This document shows, piece by piece, positions 8,781 through 18,064 of a stretch of DNA of 64,000 nucleotides. The position numbers were made by a program, and so were the translations under genes. The stretch is from the NCBI RefSeq assembly GCF_004803755.1, contig NZ_CP032311.1:3426501-3490500 (forward strand). Reading direction: 5' to 3'. Source of the DNA: Pseudomonas sp. DG56-2 (GTDB lineage: Bacteria > Pseudomonadota > Gammaproteobacteria > Pseudomonadales > Pseudomonadaceae). The notes beneath the pieces were generated by a model. It had not been told where the DNA came from. It ran no database searches and saw only the letters and a program-made list of their open reading frames with translations. Numbering within the stretch: position 1 is the first letter of the stretch; each line of letters starts with the position of its first letter.

Positions 8781-10922
8781 ATGTCCCGTAATTCCAAGCT
8801 TCACACTCTGGCGGCCAATACCCTGGCCCCCTGCCTGGCATTCTGCGTGCCGACCTTTGCCGCTGAATCTGGCAGCACCGCCCTTGCGCTTCCTTCCACG
8901 GCCATCACCAGCAGCAGCGACAACGAGGTGATCAGCCTGGCTACCCCGTTGCCGGCCGGTTCGCGGCTGAATCTCAGCGCCATGGATACCCCGGCCAGCA
9001 CCAGCAGCATCAGTGCCGACGCCATCGACAAGCGCAACAACCTCACCGTCCAGGACGCCGTCACACGTTCGCCGGGCATCACTTCGGTGGCGACGCCTGG
9101 CAATGGCGGCACCGCCCTCTCGGCCCGTGGCTTCGAAGGTCATGGCTCGGTGATGACGTTGTTCGATGGCTCGCGGATGTATACCGGTGCCGGCACCCAG
9201 ACATTCCCGGTTGATCCGTGGATGGTCGAACGCATCGACGTGATCCGCGGTCCGGCCTCGGTGCTCTATGGTGAAGGCGCCACCGGTGCGGTCATCAACG
9301 TGATTGCCAAAAAGCCTTTTGCCGGTGACATCCGCAACCATCTGCGGCTGGGCTACGGCGCCTACGACCGTCAGCAACTGGGCCTGGACAGCGGCGGTTC
9401 GCTGAGCGAGCGCCTGAGCTACCGAGTGACCTTGAACAATCAGCAGAGCAACGGCTGGGTCGATCGTGGCGACTCGAAAAACCTGGCGATGAGCGCCGCC
9501 CTGCGTTTCGACGCCAGTGACGACTTGAGTTTTACCCTGGCCCACGAGCGCGGCGATGCCGAGCCGATGAACTACTTCGGTACGCCGCTGATTGACGGCC
9601 ACTACCGCGACAGCCTGGGCAAAAAGAACTACAACGTGCAAAACGATGTGCAGCGCTACCACGACGAGTGGACGCGCCTGAACACTGACTGGACTATCAG
9701 CGATTCGATCAGCGCCAGCAACCAGCTCTATTACATCAAGAGTCGCCGACACTGGCGCAACGCCGAAGACTACACCTGGAACAGCGGCGCAGGACAACTG
9801 GAGCGCGGCAGCTACCTGGAGATCAAGCACGACCAGGAGCAAATCGGTGATCGCCAGAGCTTCTCCTTTGATCACTCGCTGTTCGGACTGGCCAGCAAGA
9901 CCGTGGTCGGTGCCGAGTACAACCGCATTCGCTTCGGCATCGACAGCAACTCACCTTACAACGACATTGGCGGCGACTTGGTCGACCCATGGAACCCGGC
10001 CCCAGGCTACTTCCACAGCAAGGACCCCACCCGCCCTCAAAGTCAGAGCACTACCCGCACCTTTGCCCTGTTCGCCGAAAACCGTACCCAGCTGACTGAT
10101 CGCTGGTCGCTGGTAACCGGTATCCGCCGTGACCAGAACCACATCGACCGCGACAACCTGGTTGATGGCAGCCGCACCGACCGTAGCCTTGGCGGTGGAA
10201 ACTGGCGTGCAGGGTTGGTCTTTGCGGTCACCGATGATCTGTCGTTGTACGGCCAGTACTCCACCAGTGAAGACGGCGTCAGTGACCTGGTTACGCTCAG
10301 CCCAAGCCAGCAGAACTTCGACCTCACCGAAGCCAAACAGACCGAGTTTGGTCTCAAGCAATTGTTCTGGGACGGTCGCGGCGAATGGACCCTAGCGGCG
10401 TATCACATCGTCAAAAAGAAGCTGTTGGTCAGCAACCCCATCACCCACCTCAAGGAACAAGCCGGACAGCAAACCTCCGATGGCCTGGAAGCGACCCTGG
10501 AACTGGCCCTGGCCAACCAATGGCAGGTTTCTGCCAACGCCTCGGTCGTGCGGGCCAAGTACGACGACTTCGATCAGGTGGTCAACGGTCAAACGGTTTC
10601 GCGCGCGGGAAATCGACCAAGCAATGTGCCACGGCGCACCGCCAATCTATGGGTCAGCAAAGGCCTGGAGCACGGCGTCGACCTCGGCATGGGCCTGCGT
10701 TATGTCGACCAACGCTACGCCAACACCGCCAATACCCAGACCGTTCCTGGCTTCACCGTGGTTGATGCCAACCTTGGCTGGCAGGTGCTTGCCGATGTGC
10801 GCCTGGGACTGCAGTTGAACAACCTGCTGGACCGTCGCTATGCCGCCACGGCGCACAGTGGCGAACAATGGATCATGGGCGAGCCTCGGTCGTACTTCGC
10901 CACCGTGGACTACAGCTTCTAA
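8781..10922 (+). CDS. TonB-dependent outer membrane receptor under B12 riboswitch control
   Basis: A 713-residue outer membrane receptor: signal peptide (about residues 1-28), a possible TonB box (NEVISLA, about residues 51-57), a plug domain (SISADAIDKRNNLTVQDAVTR through WMVERIDVIRGPASVLYGEGATGAVINVI), then a 22-strand-type barrel ending in the usual terminal phenylalanine (YFATVDYSF). By sequence it looks like a siderophore-type receptor (FhuA/FepA class), not BtuB. The cobalamin riboswitch just upstream says otherwise: a B12, corrinoid or cobalt-chelate substrate is the better guess. The ATG at 8781 starts the signal peptide; the frame is open to 8682 inside the leader. No btu or cob gene is adjacent. 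Confidence 0.88.
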   Translation: MSRNSKLHTLAANTLAPCLAFCVPTFAAESGSTALALPSTAITSSSDNEVISLATPLPAGSRLNLSAMDTPASTSSISADAIDKRNNLTVQDAVTRSPGITSVATPGNGGTALSARGFEGHGSVMTLFDGSRMYTGAGTQTFPVDPWMVERIDVIRGPASVLYGEGATGAVINVIAKKPFAGDIRNHLRLGYGAYDRQQLGLDSGGSLSERLSYRVTLNNQQSNGWVDRGDSKNLAMSAALRFDASDDLSFTLAHERGDAEPMNYFGTPLIDGHYRDSLGKKNYNVQNDVQRYHDEWTRLNTDWTISDSISASNQLYYIKSRRHWRNAEDYTWNSGAGQLERGSYLEIKHDQEQIGDRQSFSFDHSLFGLASKTVVGAEYNRIRFGIDSNSPYNDIGGDLVDPWNPAPGYFHSKDPTRPQSQSTTRTFALFAENRTQLTDRWSLVTGIRRDQNHIDRDNLVDGSRTDRSLGGGNWRAGLVFAVTDDLSLYGQYSTSEDGVSDLVTLSPSQQNFDLTEAKQTEFGLKQLFWDGRGEWTLAAYHIVKKKLLVSNPITHLKEQAGQQTSDGLEATLELALANQWQVSANASVVRAKYDDFDQVVNGQTVSRAGNRPSNVPRRTANLWVSKGLEHGVDLGMGLRYVDQRYANTANTQTVPGFTVVDANLGWQVLADVRLGLQLNNLLDRRYAATAHSGEQWIMGEPRSYFATVDYSF

Positions 10923-11076
10923 GCGCCACGGCGCATCGCGGCCACGCTGGATATCCGAAAAAAGATGATTATGCTTGAAGAAACCTTGCAGCGATGCAAG
11001 ACCGCAAACCCCCAGGCCAGGGTGCGGTAAATGTCAGTGGGTGCTCCGGCCTATAAAAACAAGGCGGAGAACACTC

Positions 11077-12750
11077 ATGGCATCAGTCGAAGGCTCCACA
11101 GGCAGCACACCTCACCGTGCAATCTCCAAGGAGGAGCGAAAAGTCATTTTCGCTTCGTCCTTGGGCACAGTGTTCGAATGGTACGACTTTTACCTCTACG
11201 GCTCCCTCGCAGCAATTATCGCCAAGCACTTCTTTGCCGGGGTCAACGAGACCACCTCATTCATCTTCGCCCTTCTCGCTTTTGCCGCAGGTTTTGCCGT
11301 GCGCCCCTTTGGCGCCATCGTGTTCGGGCGGCTGGGCGACATGATCGGGCGCAAGTACACGTTCCTGATCACCATCGTGATCATGGGCGTGTCGACCGCA
11401 ATCGTGGGCTTGCTACCCAGCTATGCCACCATCGGTGTAGCAGCACCGATCATTCTGATTACCCTGCGCCTCCTGCAAGGCTTGGCCCTGGGCGGCGAAT
11501 ACGGTGGCGCGGCAACCTATGTAGCCGAGCATGCCCCACAAGGTAAACGTGGCTACTTCACCTCCTGGATTCAAACCACTGCGACCCTGGGGCTGTTTCT
11601 GTCGCTGTTGGTTATCCTCGCCTGCCGTACCGTTCTTGGCACTGAAGCCTTCGAGGCCTGGGGCTGGCGAATTCCGTTCTTGCTGTCGATTCTGCTGCTG
11701 ATCGTTTCGGTGTACATCCGCCTGCAACTGAGCGAGTCACCCGTATTTCTGAAGATGAAAGCCGAGGGCAAAGCCTCCAAGGCGCCGCTGACCGAGTCTT
11801 TTGCGCGCTGGGACAATCTCAAGGTGGTGATCATGGCGCTGCTTGGCGGCACCGCCGGCCAGGCCGTGGTCTGGTACACCGGGCAGTTCTACGCACTGTT
11901 TTTTCTGTTGCAGACGCTGAAGATCGACCCACAAACCGCCAACCTGCTGATTGCAGGCTCACTGCTGATCGGTACACCGTTCTTCATTCTGTTCGGCAGC
12001 CTGTCTGACCGCATCGGACGCAAGGGCATCATCATGGCGGGCTGCATCATTGCCGCGCTAACGTACTTTCCGATCTTCAAGGCATTGACCGAATACGGTA
12101 ATCCAGACGTGTTCCTCGCCCAGGAGCGAAACCCGGTAACGGTGATTGCCGACCCCAACCAGTGTTCGTTCCAGTTCGATCCGGTGGGCAAGGCAAAATT
12201 CACCAGCTCCTGCGACCTGGCCAAGAGTGTGTTAGCCAAGCGCGCCATTCCCTACGACAACGTCAAGGCTGAACCCGGCACTGTCGCGCAAATTCGCATC
12301 GGCGAGAACGTGCTGCAGAGCTTTGAAGGAACCGGCATGCCGGCCGCCGACTTCAAGGTCCAGAACGACGCGTTCGTCGCCAGCCTCGGGACTGCACTCA
12401 AGGACGCGGGCTACCCGGAAAAAGCCGACCCCGCCAAAACCAACTACCCGATGGTGTTGTTGCTGCTGACCATCCTGGTGATCTACGTGACCATGGTTTA
12501 CGGACCGATTGCCGCCTGGCTGGTGGAGCTGTTCCCGACGCGCATCCGCTACACCTCGATGTCACTGCCTTATCACATTGGCAACGGCTGGTTCGGCGGC
12601 TTCCTGCCCACGGTAGCGTTCGCCATGGTCGCGGCCACGGGTGATATCTATTACGGGCTGTGGTACCCGATCGTGATCGCGGTGATGACCGCCATCCTGG
12701 GTATTTTCTTTCTACCGGAAACCAAGGACCGGGATATTCATCACGACTGA
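11077..12750 (+). CDS. MFS transporter, metabolite:H+ symporter (MHS) type
   Basis: A 557-residue inner membrane transporter. The opening ASSLGTVFEWYDFYLYGSLA and the loop GRLGDMIGRKYTFL are signatures of the MHS family (proline/betaine, alpha-ketoglutarate, shikimate transporters). It is about 120 residues longer than the usual 430-440 because of a hydrophilic insert at about residues 338-455, between late membrane helices, containing two cysteines; such long MHS members occur in Pseudomonas but their substrates are unknown. AAGGCGGAGA upstream supports the ATG at 11077. It follows the TonB receptor by 154 bp; a joint role in uptake is possible but unproven. Confidence 0.85.
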   Translation: MASVEGSTGSTPHRAISKEERKVIFASSLGTVFEWYDFYLYGSLAAIIAKHFFAGVNETTSFIFALLAFAAGFAVRPFGAIVFGRLGDMIGRKYTFLITIVIMGVSTAIVGLLPSYATIGVAAPIILITLRLLQGLALGGEYGGAATYVAEHAPQGKRGYFTSWIQTTATLGLFLSLLVILACRTVLGTEAFEAWGWRIPFLLSILLLIVSVYIRLQLSESPVFLKMKAEGKASKAPLTESFARWDNLKVVIMALLGGTAGQAVVWYTGQFYALFFLLQTLKIDPQTANLLIAGSLLIGTPFFILFGSLSDRIGRKGIIMAGCIIAALTYFPIFKALTEYGNPDVFLAQERNPVTVIADPNQCSFQFDPVGKAKFTSSCDLAKSVLAKRAIPYDNVKAEPGTVAQIRIGENVLQSFEGTGMPAADFKVQNDAFVASLGTALKDAGYPEKADPAKTNYPMVLLLLTILVIYVTMVYGPIAAWLVELFPTRIRYTSMSLPYHIGNGWFGGFLPTVAFAMVAATGDIYYGLWYPIVIAVMTAILGIFFLPETKDRDIHHD

Positions 12751-12818
12751 AGCTCAGGCGCAGGCTATACGCACGATTGCGGATTGGGCGATGATCACGC
12801 TCCCCCGCTTTCAATGGA

Positions 12819-13256
12819 ATGAGCATGCACGATATTTTGGCCGTCTTTGCGTTGTGTGTAGTCGTACTCTTTATGAAAATGCTGGCGATTTCCTGCTACC
12901 AGGGCTTCTACCGCATTAGCCGCATGACCTTCAAGAACGGTGAGGATGCAGGCTTGGTTGGGCGCCAGCCAAGCCCGGAGGAGTTGCCGCAGGTCAGGCG
13001 AGCGGCGCAGGCCTGGGCCAACGACCTGGAGAATATCCCACTGTTTTTCGTCCTGGGAGGGCTGTGCCTGGTGTTCAATCCACCGGCTTTGCTCACCAGC
13101 GGATTAATGGTCCTGTTCACCGGTGCCCGGGTGATGCATACCGTGACCTATCTGGCACGCTGGCAGCCTTGGCGAACCGTTGCCTACGCCATTGCAATGG
13201 TTTGTCTGTTGGGGCTCGCCGCGCTGGTGACAATGGGTGCAATCCGCCACCTGTAG
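12819..13256 (+). CDS. MAPEG-family membrane protein
   Basis: A 145-residue protein with four hydrophobic segments, beginning MSMHDILAVFALCVVVLFMKM. The conserved MAPEG stretch is present: AQAWANDLENIPLFFVLGGL, followed by ARVMHTVTYLARWQPWRTVAYAI, the glutathione/lipid-binding part of microsomal glutathione S-transferase-like proteins. Two ATGs (12819 and 12825) are equally possible starts. The role in bacteria is probably glutathione-dependent detoxification; not established for this gene. Confidence 0.82.
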   Translation: MSMHDILAVFALCVVVLFMKMLAISCYQGFYRISRMTFKNGEDAGLVGRQPSPEELPQVRRAAQAWANDLENIPLFFVLGGLCLVFNPPALLTSGLMVLFTGARVMHTVTYLARWQPWRTVAYAIAMVCLLGLAALVTMGAIRHL

Positions 13257-13275
13257 CCACAGGTCGAGCACAACG

Positions 13276-13313
13276 AAAAACGGGATTGGCACCCTCAATG
13301 GGCCAATCCCGTT
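13276..13313 (-). terminator. Rho-independent terminator for the carboxynorspermidine genes
   Basis: AACGGGATTGGC (13279-13290) and GCCAATCCCGTT (13302-13313) form a perfect 12-bp stem with an 11-base loop; read on the minus strand it runs into a T5 tract. It lies 25 bp after the stop of the dehydrogenase gene. Confidence 0.85.
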
Positions 13314-13337
13314 CAGTTACAGCGGCGAACTGATCAC

Positions 13338-14573
13338 TCAGTTCCAGGGGCGGTCGCCATTCTCGTCTTTGATGCGAGTTGGCAGGCCCATCTCGTCCAG
13401 CGCCTTGAGGAACGGCTCAGCCGGCAGTTCCTCGACGTTGGCCATGCGCTGCACGTCCCACTCTCCACGGGCGACCAGCAAGGCTGCAGCCACGGGTGGC
13501 ACACCTGCGGTATAGGAAATACCCTGGCTGTCGGTCTCGACGTAGGCTTCTTCGTGGTCTGCCACGTTGTAGATGAAGATCTCACGTGGCTGGCCGTCCT
13601 TGGTGCCCTTGACCAGGTCACCAATGCAGGTTTTGCCGGTGTAACCCGGTGCCAGCGAAGACGGATCAGGCAGCACGGCCTTGACCACTTTCAGTGGTAC
13701 CACTTCCAGGCCTTCTGCAGTCTTGACCGGTTGCTCGGAGAGCAGGCCCAGGTTCTTGAGCACGGTGAACACATTGATGTAGTGCTCGCCAAAGCTCATC
13801 CAGAAACGCACGTTGGGCACGTCGAGGTTTTTCGACAGCGAGTGCACTTCATCGTGGCCAGTCAGGTACAGGTTCTGCGAACCCACTACCGGCAGATCAT
13901 CGGTACGCTTGACTTCGAACATGGTGTTGCTGGTCCACTGGCTGTTCTGCCAGCTCCACACCTGTCCTGTGAACTCACGGAAGTTGATTTCCGGGTCGAA
14001 GTTGGTGGCGAAGTACTTGCCATGGGAACCGGCATTGACGTCGAGAATATCGATAGAATCAATACGGTCGAAATACTGTTGCTGCGCCAGTGCTGCATAG
14101 GCGTTGACCACACCTGGGTCGAAACCTACGCCAAGAATGGCGGTGATGTTCTTCTGCTGGCATTCCTCGAGGTGTTTCCACTCGTAGTTGCCGTACCAGG
14201 GCGGGGTTTCGCAGATTTTGCCCGGTTCTTCGTGGATGGCGGTGTCCAGGTAGGCCACGCCGGTATCGATGCAGGCACGCAGCACCGACATGTTGAGGAA
14301 CGCAGAGCCGACGTTGATGACGATCTGCGATTCGGTTTCGCGGATCAGCGCCTTGGTCGCTTCGACATCCAGGGCGTTCAGCGCGAAAGCCTTGATTTCA
14401 GCAGGCTGTTTCAGGCTGCCCTTGGCGTTGACGCTGTCGATGATGGCCTGGCATTTGGAGATGTTGCGCGACGCGATAGCAATACGACCGAGTTCGTCGT
14501 TGTGCTGTGCGCACTTGTGGGCCACCACCTTGGCGACACCTCCTGCACCAATGATAAGGACGTTCTTCTTCAA
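13338..14573 (-). CDS. Carboxynorspermidine dehydrogenase (saccharopine dehydrogenase family)
   Basis: A 411-residue cytoplasmic NADPH-dependent enzyme. It opens with a Rossmann motif (MKKNVLIIGAGGVAKVVAHK) and continues with the saccharopine-dehydrogenase pattern GVAYLDTAIHEEPG and ILGVGFDPGVVNAYAALA. Carboxynorspermidine (or carboxyspermidine) dehydrogenase condenses aspartate semialdehyde with a diamine; the adjacent nspC gene, which decarboxylates the product, makes this assignment firm. The gene follows nspC by 27 bp in the same direction, so the two form an operon making spermidine-type polyamines by the route that avoids S-adenosylmethionine. A strong terminator follows. Confidence 0.88.
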   Translation of the reverse strand: MKKNVLIIGAGGVAKVVAHKCAQHNDELGRIAIASRNISKCQAIIDSVNAKGSLKQPAEIKAFALNALDVEATKALIRETESQIVINVGSAFLNMSVLRACIDTGVAYLDTAIHEEPGKICETPPWYGNYEWKHLEECQQKNITAILGVGFDPGVVNAYAALAQQQYFDRIDSIDILDVNAGSHGKYFATNFDPEINFREFTGQVWSWQNSQWTSNTMFEVKRTDDLPVVGSQNLYLTGHDEVHSLSKNLDVPNVRFWMSFGEHYINVFTVLKNLGLLSEQPVKTAEGLEVVPLKVVKAVLPDPSSLAPGYTGKTCIGDLVKGTKDGQPREIFIYNVADHEEAYVETDSQGISYTAGVPPVAAALLVARGEWDVQRMANVEELPAEPFLKALDEMGLPTRIKDENGDRPWN

Positions 14574-14600
14574 TTTCTCTTTCTCTCCTTTACTGCCAGC

Positions 14601-15698
14601 TTACGACAGGCTGGACAAGTAGTCTTCGAACCCGAATTCGCGAACAACCTCAACAGTACCGTCGAGTTGTTTCACTACGATGGACGGCATTTTCAAGCCG
14701 TTGAACCAGTTTTTCTTGACCATGGTGTAACCCGCTGCGTCAACAAACGACAGCCGATCGCCGATGGCCAGCGGACGATCAAATTGGTATTCGCCAAAGA
14801 TATCCCCGGCCAGGCAGGACTTGCCGCACACCATGTAGGTATGTTCGCCTTCGCTGGGCGCCAGCTTGGCGTTGAGGCGATAGATCAGCAGGTCGAGCAT
14901 GTGCGCCTCGATGGAGCTGTCGACGACGGCCAGGTGCTTGCCGTTGTAGAGGGTATCGAGCACGGTGACTTCCAGCGAGGCGCTCTGGGTGATGGCTGCC
15001 TCACCCGGCTCCAGGTAAACCTGCACGCCGTACTTTTCGGAGAAGGACTTCAGGCGCGCACAGAAGGCGTCCAGCGCGTAGTCTTCGCCCGTGAAGTGGA
15101 TACCGCCACCCAGGCTGACCCACTCGACCTTGTGCAGCAGATGACCGAAGCGCTCTTCGATGGTGCACAGCATCTGGTCGAACAGGCCGAAATCGCCGTT
15201 CTCGCAGTTGTTGTGGAACATGAAGCCGGAGATCTGTTCGATGACTGCTTCGACTTTTACCGGATCCCACTCACCCAGGCGGCTGAATGGGCGCGCAGGG
15301 TCAGCCAGCAAGTAGTCGGAGCTGCTTACCTGCGGGTTGACGCGCAGGCCGCGCACGGTGCCTTCGGTTTGCTCGGCGAAGCGTTGCAACTGACCGATGG
15401 AGTTGAAAATGATCTTGTCGCAGTTCTCGACCATCTCGCCGATTTCGTCGTCGGCCCAGGCTACGCTGTAGGCGTGCGTCTCACCGGCGAACTTCTGGCG
15501 ACCCAGCTTGAGTTCGTAGAGCGAAGACGAGGTGGTACCGTCCATGTACTGCTGCATCAGGTCGAATACCGACCAGGTGGCGAAGCACTTGAGGGCCAGC
15601 AGCGCCTTGGCACCGGAGTTTTCACGCACGTAGGCGATCTTCTCCATGTTGCGCAGCAGCTTGGTTTTGTCGATGAGGTAATACGGCGTTTTGATCAT
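14601..15698 (-). CDS. nspC: Carboxynorspermidine decarboxylase
   Basis: A 365-residue PLP enzyme of the alanine-racemase-like fold. The PLP lysine is in LLALKCFATWSVF (K37), and YLEPGEAA and the C-terminal CLAGD segment are typical. It removes the carboxyl group from carboxynorspermidine or carboxyspermidine. The start at MIKTPYYLIDK follows the usual family N-terminus. However, a much better ribosome binding site (AAGGGAGGG, 15743-15751) precedes an in-frame ATG at 15740, which would add the 14 residues MRVLFLAGLAGGLE; the second ATG has only a weak GGGGG upstream. The longer form may be the one translated. Confidence 0.88.
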   Translation of the reverse strand: MIKTPYYLIDKTKLLRNMEKIAYVRENSGAKALLALKCFATWSVFDLMQQYMDGTTSSSLYELKLGRQKFAGETHAYSVAWADDEIGEMVENCDKIIFNSIGQLQRFAEQTEGTVRGLRVNPQVSSSDYLLADPARPFSRLGEWDPVKVEAVIEQISGFMFHNNCENGDFGLFDQMLCTIEERFGHLLHKVEWVSLGGGIHFTGEDYALDAFCARLKSFSEKYGVQVYLEPGEAAITQSASLEVTVLDTLYNGKHLAVVDSSIEAHMLDLLIYRLNAKLAPSEGEHTYMVCGKSCLAGDIFGEYQFDRPLAIGDRLSFVDAAGYTMVKKNWFNGLKMPSIVVKQLDGTVEVVREFGFEDYLSSLS

Positions 15699-15851
15699 TT
15701 CGAGGCCCCCGGCAAGGCCGGCCAAAAAAAGGACACGCATTGTGCCCTCCCTTGACGGAACTCGAAAGGGAGAAAAGCGTTTTTCGCCACGTCAGTGGTC
15801 GAGCGGATGGGTTTGAGCACCACCGCCCGCCCCCTGACGGGTCATTGGATG

Positions 15852-17060
15852 TCAACTGAACGCGTTGATGAACCAGGTAATCAACGGCAAGGCAACGATA
15901 TCGATCAACACCGCGCCACACAGGGGCACGATGATAAACGCCTTGTAGGAGAACACCTTGTAGTGATCACAAATGGCACCCATGTTGGCCACCGCATTGG
16001 GCGTGGCGCCCAGGCCATGCCCCATGTAGCCCGCGCACAGCACGGCAGCATCGTAGTTGCCGCCGAACAGGCGAAACAACACGAAGATGCACAGCAGCAC
16101 CATGATCACCACCTGCACTACCAGAATCACCAGCAGCGGCAGGCCCAACTGCTCCAACTCCCAGAACTTCAGGCTCATCATCGCCATGGTCAAGAACATG
16201 CCCAGGCTGATATCGCCTACGGTGCTGACCGCGTTGTCCGGCAACTCGATAATCCGTGCGCGATCATTGAGATTACGCAGGATGATGGCGACAAACATCG
16301 CGCCGACGTACACCGGCAAAACAATGCCCAGGTGCGCTTTCAAGGCATCGCCGATCCAGAAGCCCAGTACCATGATGACCAGCATGCAGGTCAGCAAGCG
16401 CAGCAGTACCGCCGCATCCAGGGTTACGCTCGGGGTTTCGTTGGCTTTTTCCAGCGCCTGCAGCGTATCGACCCGGTCGGCTTTGACCGCCAGCTTCTTG
16501 CGATCGATCAGATAACGCGCCACCGGGCTGCCAAGCAAACCGCCAGCAACCATGCCAAAGGTCGCCGAAGCCAGTGCTGCCGTTGTGGCACCCGTGGTGC
16601 CAAGGCTCTCGGCAATCGGGCCAAAGGCTGCCGCCGCACCGAAACCGCCTTCCAGTGACACTGCTCCGGCCATGATCCCCAGCAGCGGATCGATACCCAG
16701 CGCCTTGGCCATGCCGACACCCACCAGGTTCTGCAGCAGCGCCAGGCCCCAGCAGGCACCCAGATAAATGAACAGGATCTTGCCGCCCTGGCGTAGCAGG
16801 CCAAGGCTGCCACCCAGGCCGACGGTGGTGAAGAACGCCACCATCAACGGGGTTTGCATGGCCGTATCCAGCTTGATGTCCAACCACTGCTGGTTACGCA
16901 GCAGCCATACCACCAGAGCAAAACCAAAACCACCGATTACCGGCGCGGGTACGCAGAGCTGGCGCAGCCAGTAACTGTGTTTTTTAAGTTGTGCCCCCAG
17001 TGCCAGCAGCACAAGTGCCAGGGCAACGGTGGTCAATGCATCGAGTTGCAGGGTCAGCAT
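15852..17060 (-). CDS. gltS: Sodium/glutamate symporter
   Basis: A 402-residue inner membrane protein with ten or more hydrophobic segments, the length and glycine-rich repeats (TVGLGGSLGLLRQGG; AGAVSLEGGFGAAAAFGP; GHGLGATPNAVANM) of GltS. It takes up glutamate with sodium. It is the third gene of the minus-strand run iclR, hutG, gltS, 44 bp after hutG, which fits uptake or recapture of glutamate, the product of HutG. Confidence 0.9.
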   Translation of the reverse strand: MLTLQLDALTTVALALVLLALGAQLKKHSYWLRQLCVPAPVIGGFGFALVVWLLRNQQWLDIKLDTAMQTPLMVAFFTTVGLGGSLGLLRQGGKILFIYLGACWGLALLQNLVGVGMAKALGIDPLLGIMAGAVSLEGGFGAAAAFGPIAESLGTTGATTAALASATFGMVAGGLLGSPVARYLIDRKKLAVKADRVDTLQALEKANETPSVTLDAAVLLRLLTCMLVIMVLGFWIGDALKAHLGIVLPVYVGAMFVAIILRNLNDRARIIELPDNAVSTVGDISLGMFLTMAMMSLKFWELEQLGLPLLVILVVQVVIMVLLCIFVLFRLFGGNYDAAVLCAGYMGHGLGATPNAVANMGAICDHYKVFSYKAFIIVPLCGAVLIDIVALPLITWFINAFS

Positions 17061-17104
17061 GAAGTAATACTCTTGTTTTTATACTGGGTTGAATGGGGAA
17101 CGGC

Positions 17105-18043
17105 TTAGTCGACCAGGCTTGCCAACAACCTCGCGCCAATGCGCGCGGTGCGCTGGTCCTGGTCAAGACCGGGGTTAAGTTCAGCGATGTCGGCCATGCG
17201 CAGCTTGCCGCTGGCCTTGGCATGCCTGACCAGGTGCTCGACCACCATCAGGTCGACACCATGGGCCGACGGTGCACTGACGCCGGGTGCCTGACTGGCG
17301 GGCAGCACATCCAGGCAAATGGTCATATAGAGGTGGTCGATACCGCCGAGGAACGCGTCGACAAACGCCTCGATCGCCGCGACATTCCAAGGTTGCATCT
17401 GCCGGTCGAGGCGATAGCGCACGTTCAGGCGATCGGCCTGATCAAACAGGGCTTGCGTGTTGTTCAGCTCACTCACGCCCAGGCAGCAGTAGTCAAACAC
17501 CATGCCCGCCTGCTCGCAGTACTCGGCGATCTGCCGGAACGGCGTGCCGGAGCTGCTTTTTTCGGCATGACGCAAATCGAAGTGGGCGTCAAAATTGAGA
17601 ACACCCACCCGTGGACTGGCTTCGTGCTTACGCAGGTGCTCGGCCAAGCCGAGAAAGCTGGCATAAGCGATTTCATGCCCACCACCTAACCCCAACGGCA
17701 AATGACCGTGGTCGAGAAGTTCATTGACGCGCTGGGCATAGGCCTGCTGCGCGCCTTCCAGATCGCTACCGGTGCAGGCAATGTCGCCGCTGTCATACAC
17801 CACTCGCTGGCCGCGCCAAGCCAGGTTGGCCAACGCCTTGCGCAATGCCGGTGGCCCTTGGCGGGCACCGCTGCGACCCTGGTTGCGGGTGACACCTTCA
17901 TCGCAGGCCAGACCTATCAATGCGGTGCCAGGGGCTTGGGCGCTGCTGTAAGGCCGCACCCACTGGTGCCAGCGCAATGCAGACGAACCTTCGCCTGCGT
18001 CAATACGGCCTTGCCAGTCAGGCATGGGCAGATGTGCGGTCAT
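17105..18043 (-). CDS. hutG: Formimidoylglutamase (arginase/ureohydrolase family)
   Basis: A 312-residue manganese hydrolase converting N-formimidoyl-L-glutamate to glutamate and formamide, the last step of one histidine-degradation route. Metal-site motifs seen: GGGHE (residues 120-124, H123) and DAHFD (152-156). The third ureohydrolase motif reads [14 protein letters not shown] (241-254): D245 is present, but the position two residues earlier, usually an aspartate that also binds metal, is C243. The rest of the signature fits, so an active enzyme is still possible. The gene is separated from any hut cluster and sits between an IclR regulator and gltS. Confidence 0.82.
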   Translation of the reverse strand: MTAHLPMPDWQGRIDAGEGSSALRWHQWVRPYSSAQAPGTALIGLACDEGVTRNQGRSGARQGPPALRKALANLAWRGQRVVYDSGDIACTGSDLEGAQQAYAQRVNELLDHGHLPLGLGGGHEIAYASFLGLAEHLRKHEASPRVGVLNFDAHFDLRHAEKSSSGTPFRQIAEYCEQAGMVFDYCCLGVSELNNTQALFDQADRLNVRYRLDRQMQPWNVAAIEAFVDAFLGGIDHLYMTICLDVLPASQAPGVSAPSAHGVDLMVVEHLVRHAKASGKLRMADIAELNPGLDQDQRTARIGARLLASLVD

Positions 18044-18064
18044 GCTTAAAAACTCCAGGTTGAT

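Noticed and set aside
8736..9875. 379-codon open frame on the minus strand
   Set aside because: Antisense of the TonB-dependent receptor, which has clear plug and barrel motifs.
15661..15740. GC-rich inverted repeat GGCCGGC/GCCGG near a T/A tract considered as a terminator for gltS
   Set aside because: On the transcribed (minus) strand the T tract lies before, not after, the stem, and it sits in the nspC leader or coding start.
13554..15755. 733-codon open frame on the plus strand
   Set aside because: It is the exact opposite strand of the dehydrogenase and nspC genes; the composition is Val/His/Gln/Arg-rich as expected from antisense of GC-rich coding DNA and no domain is seen.
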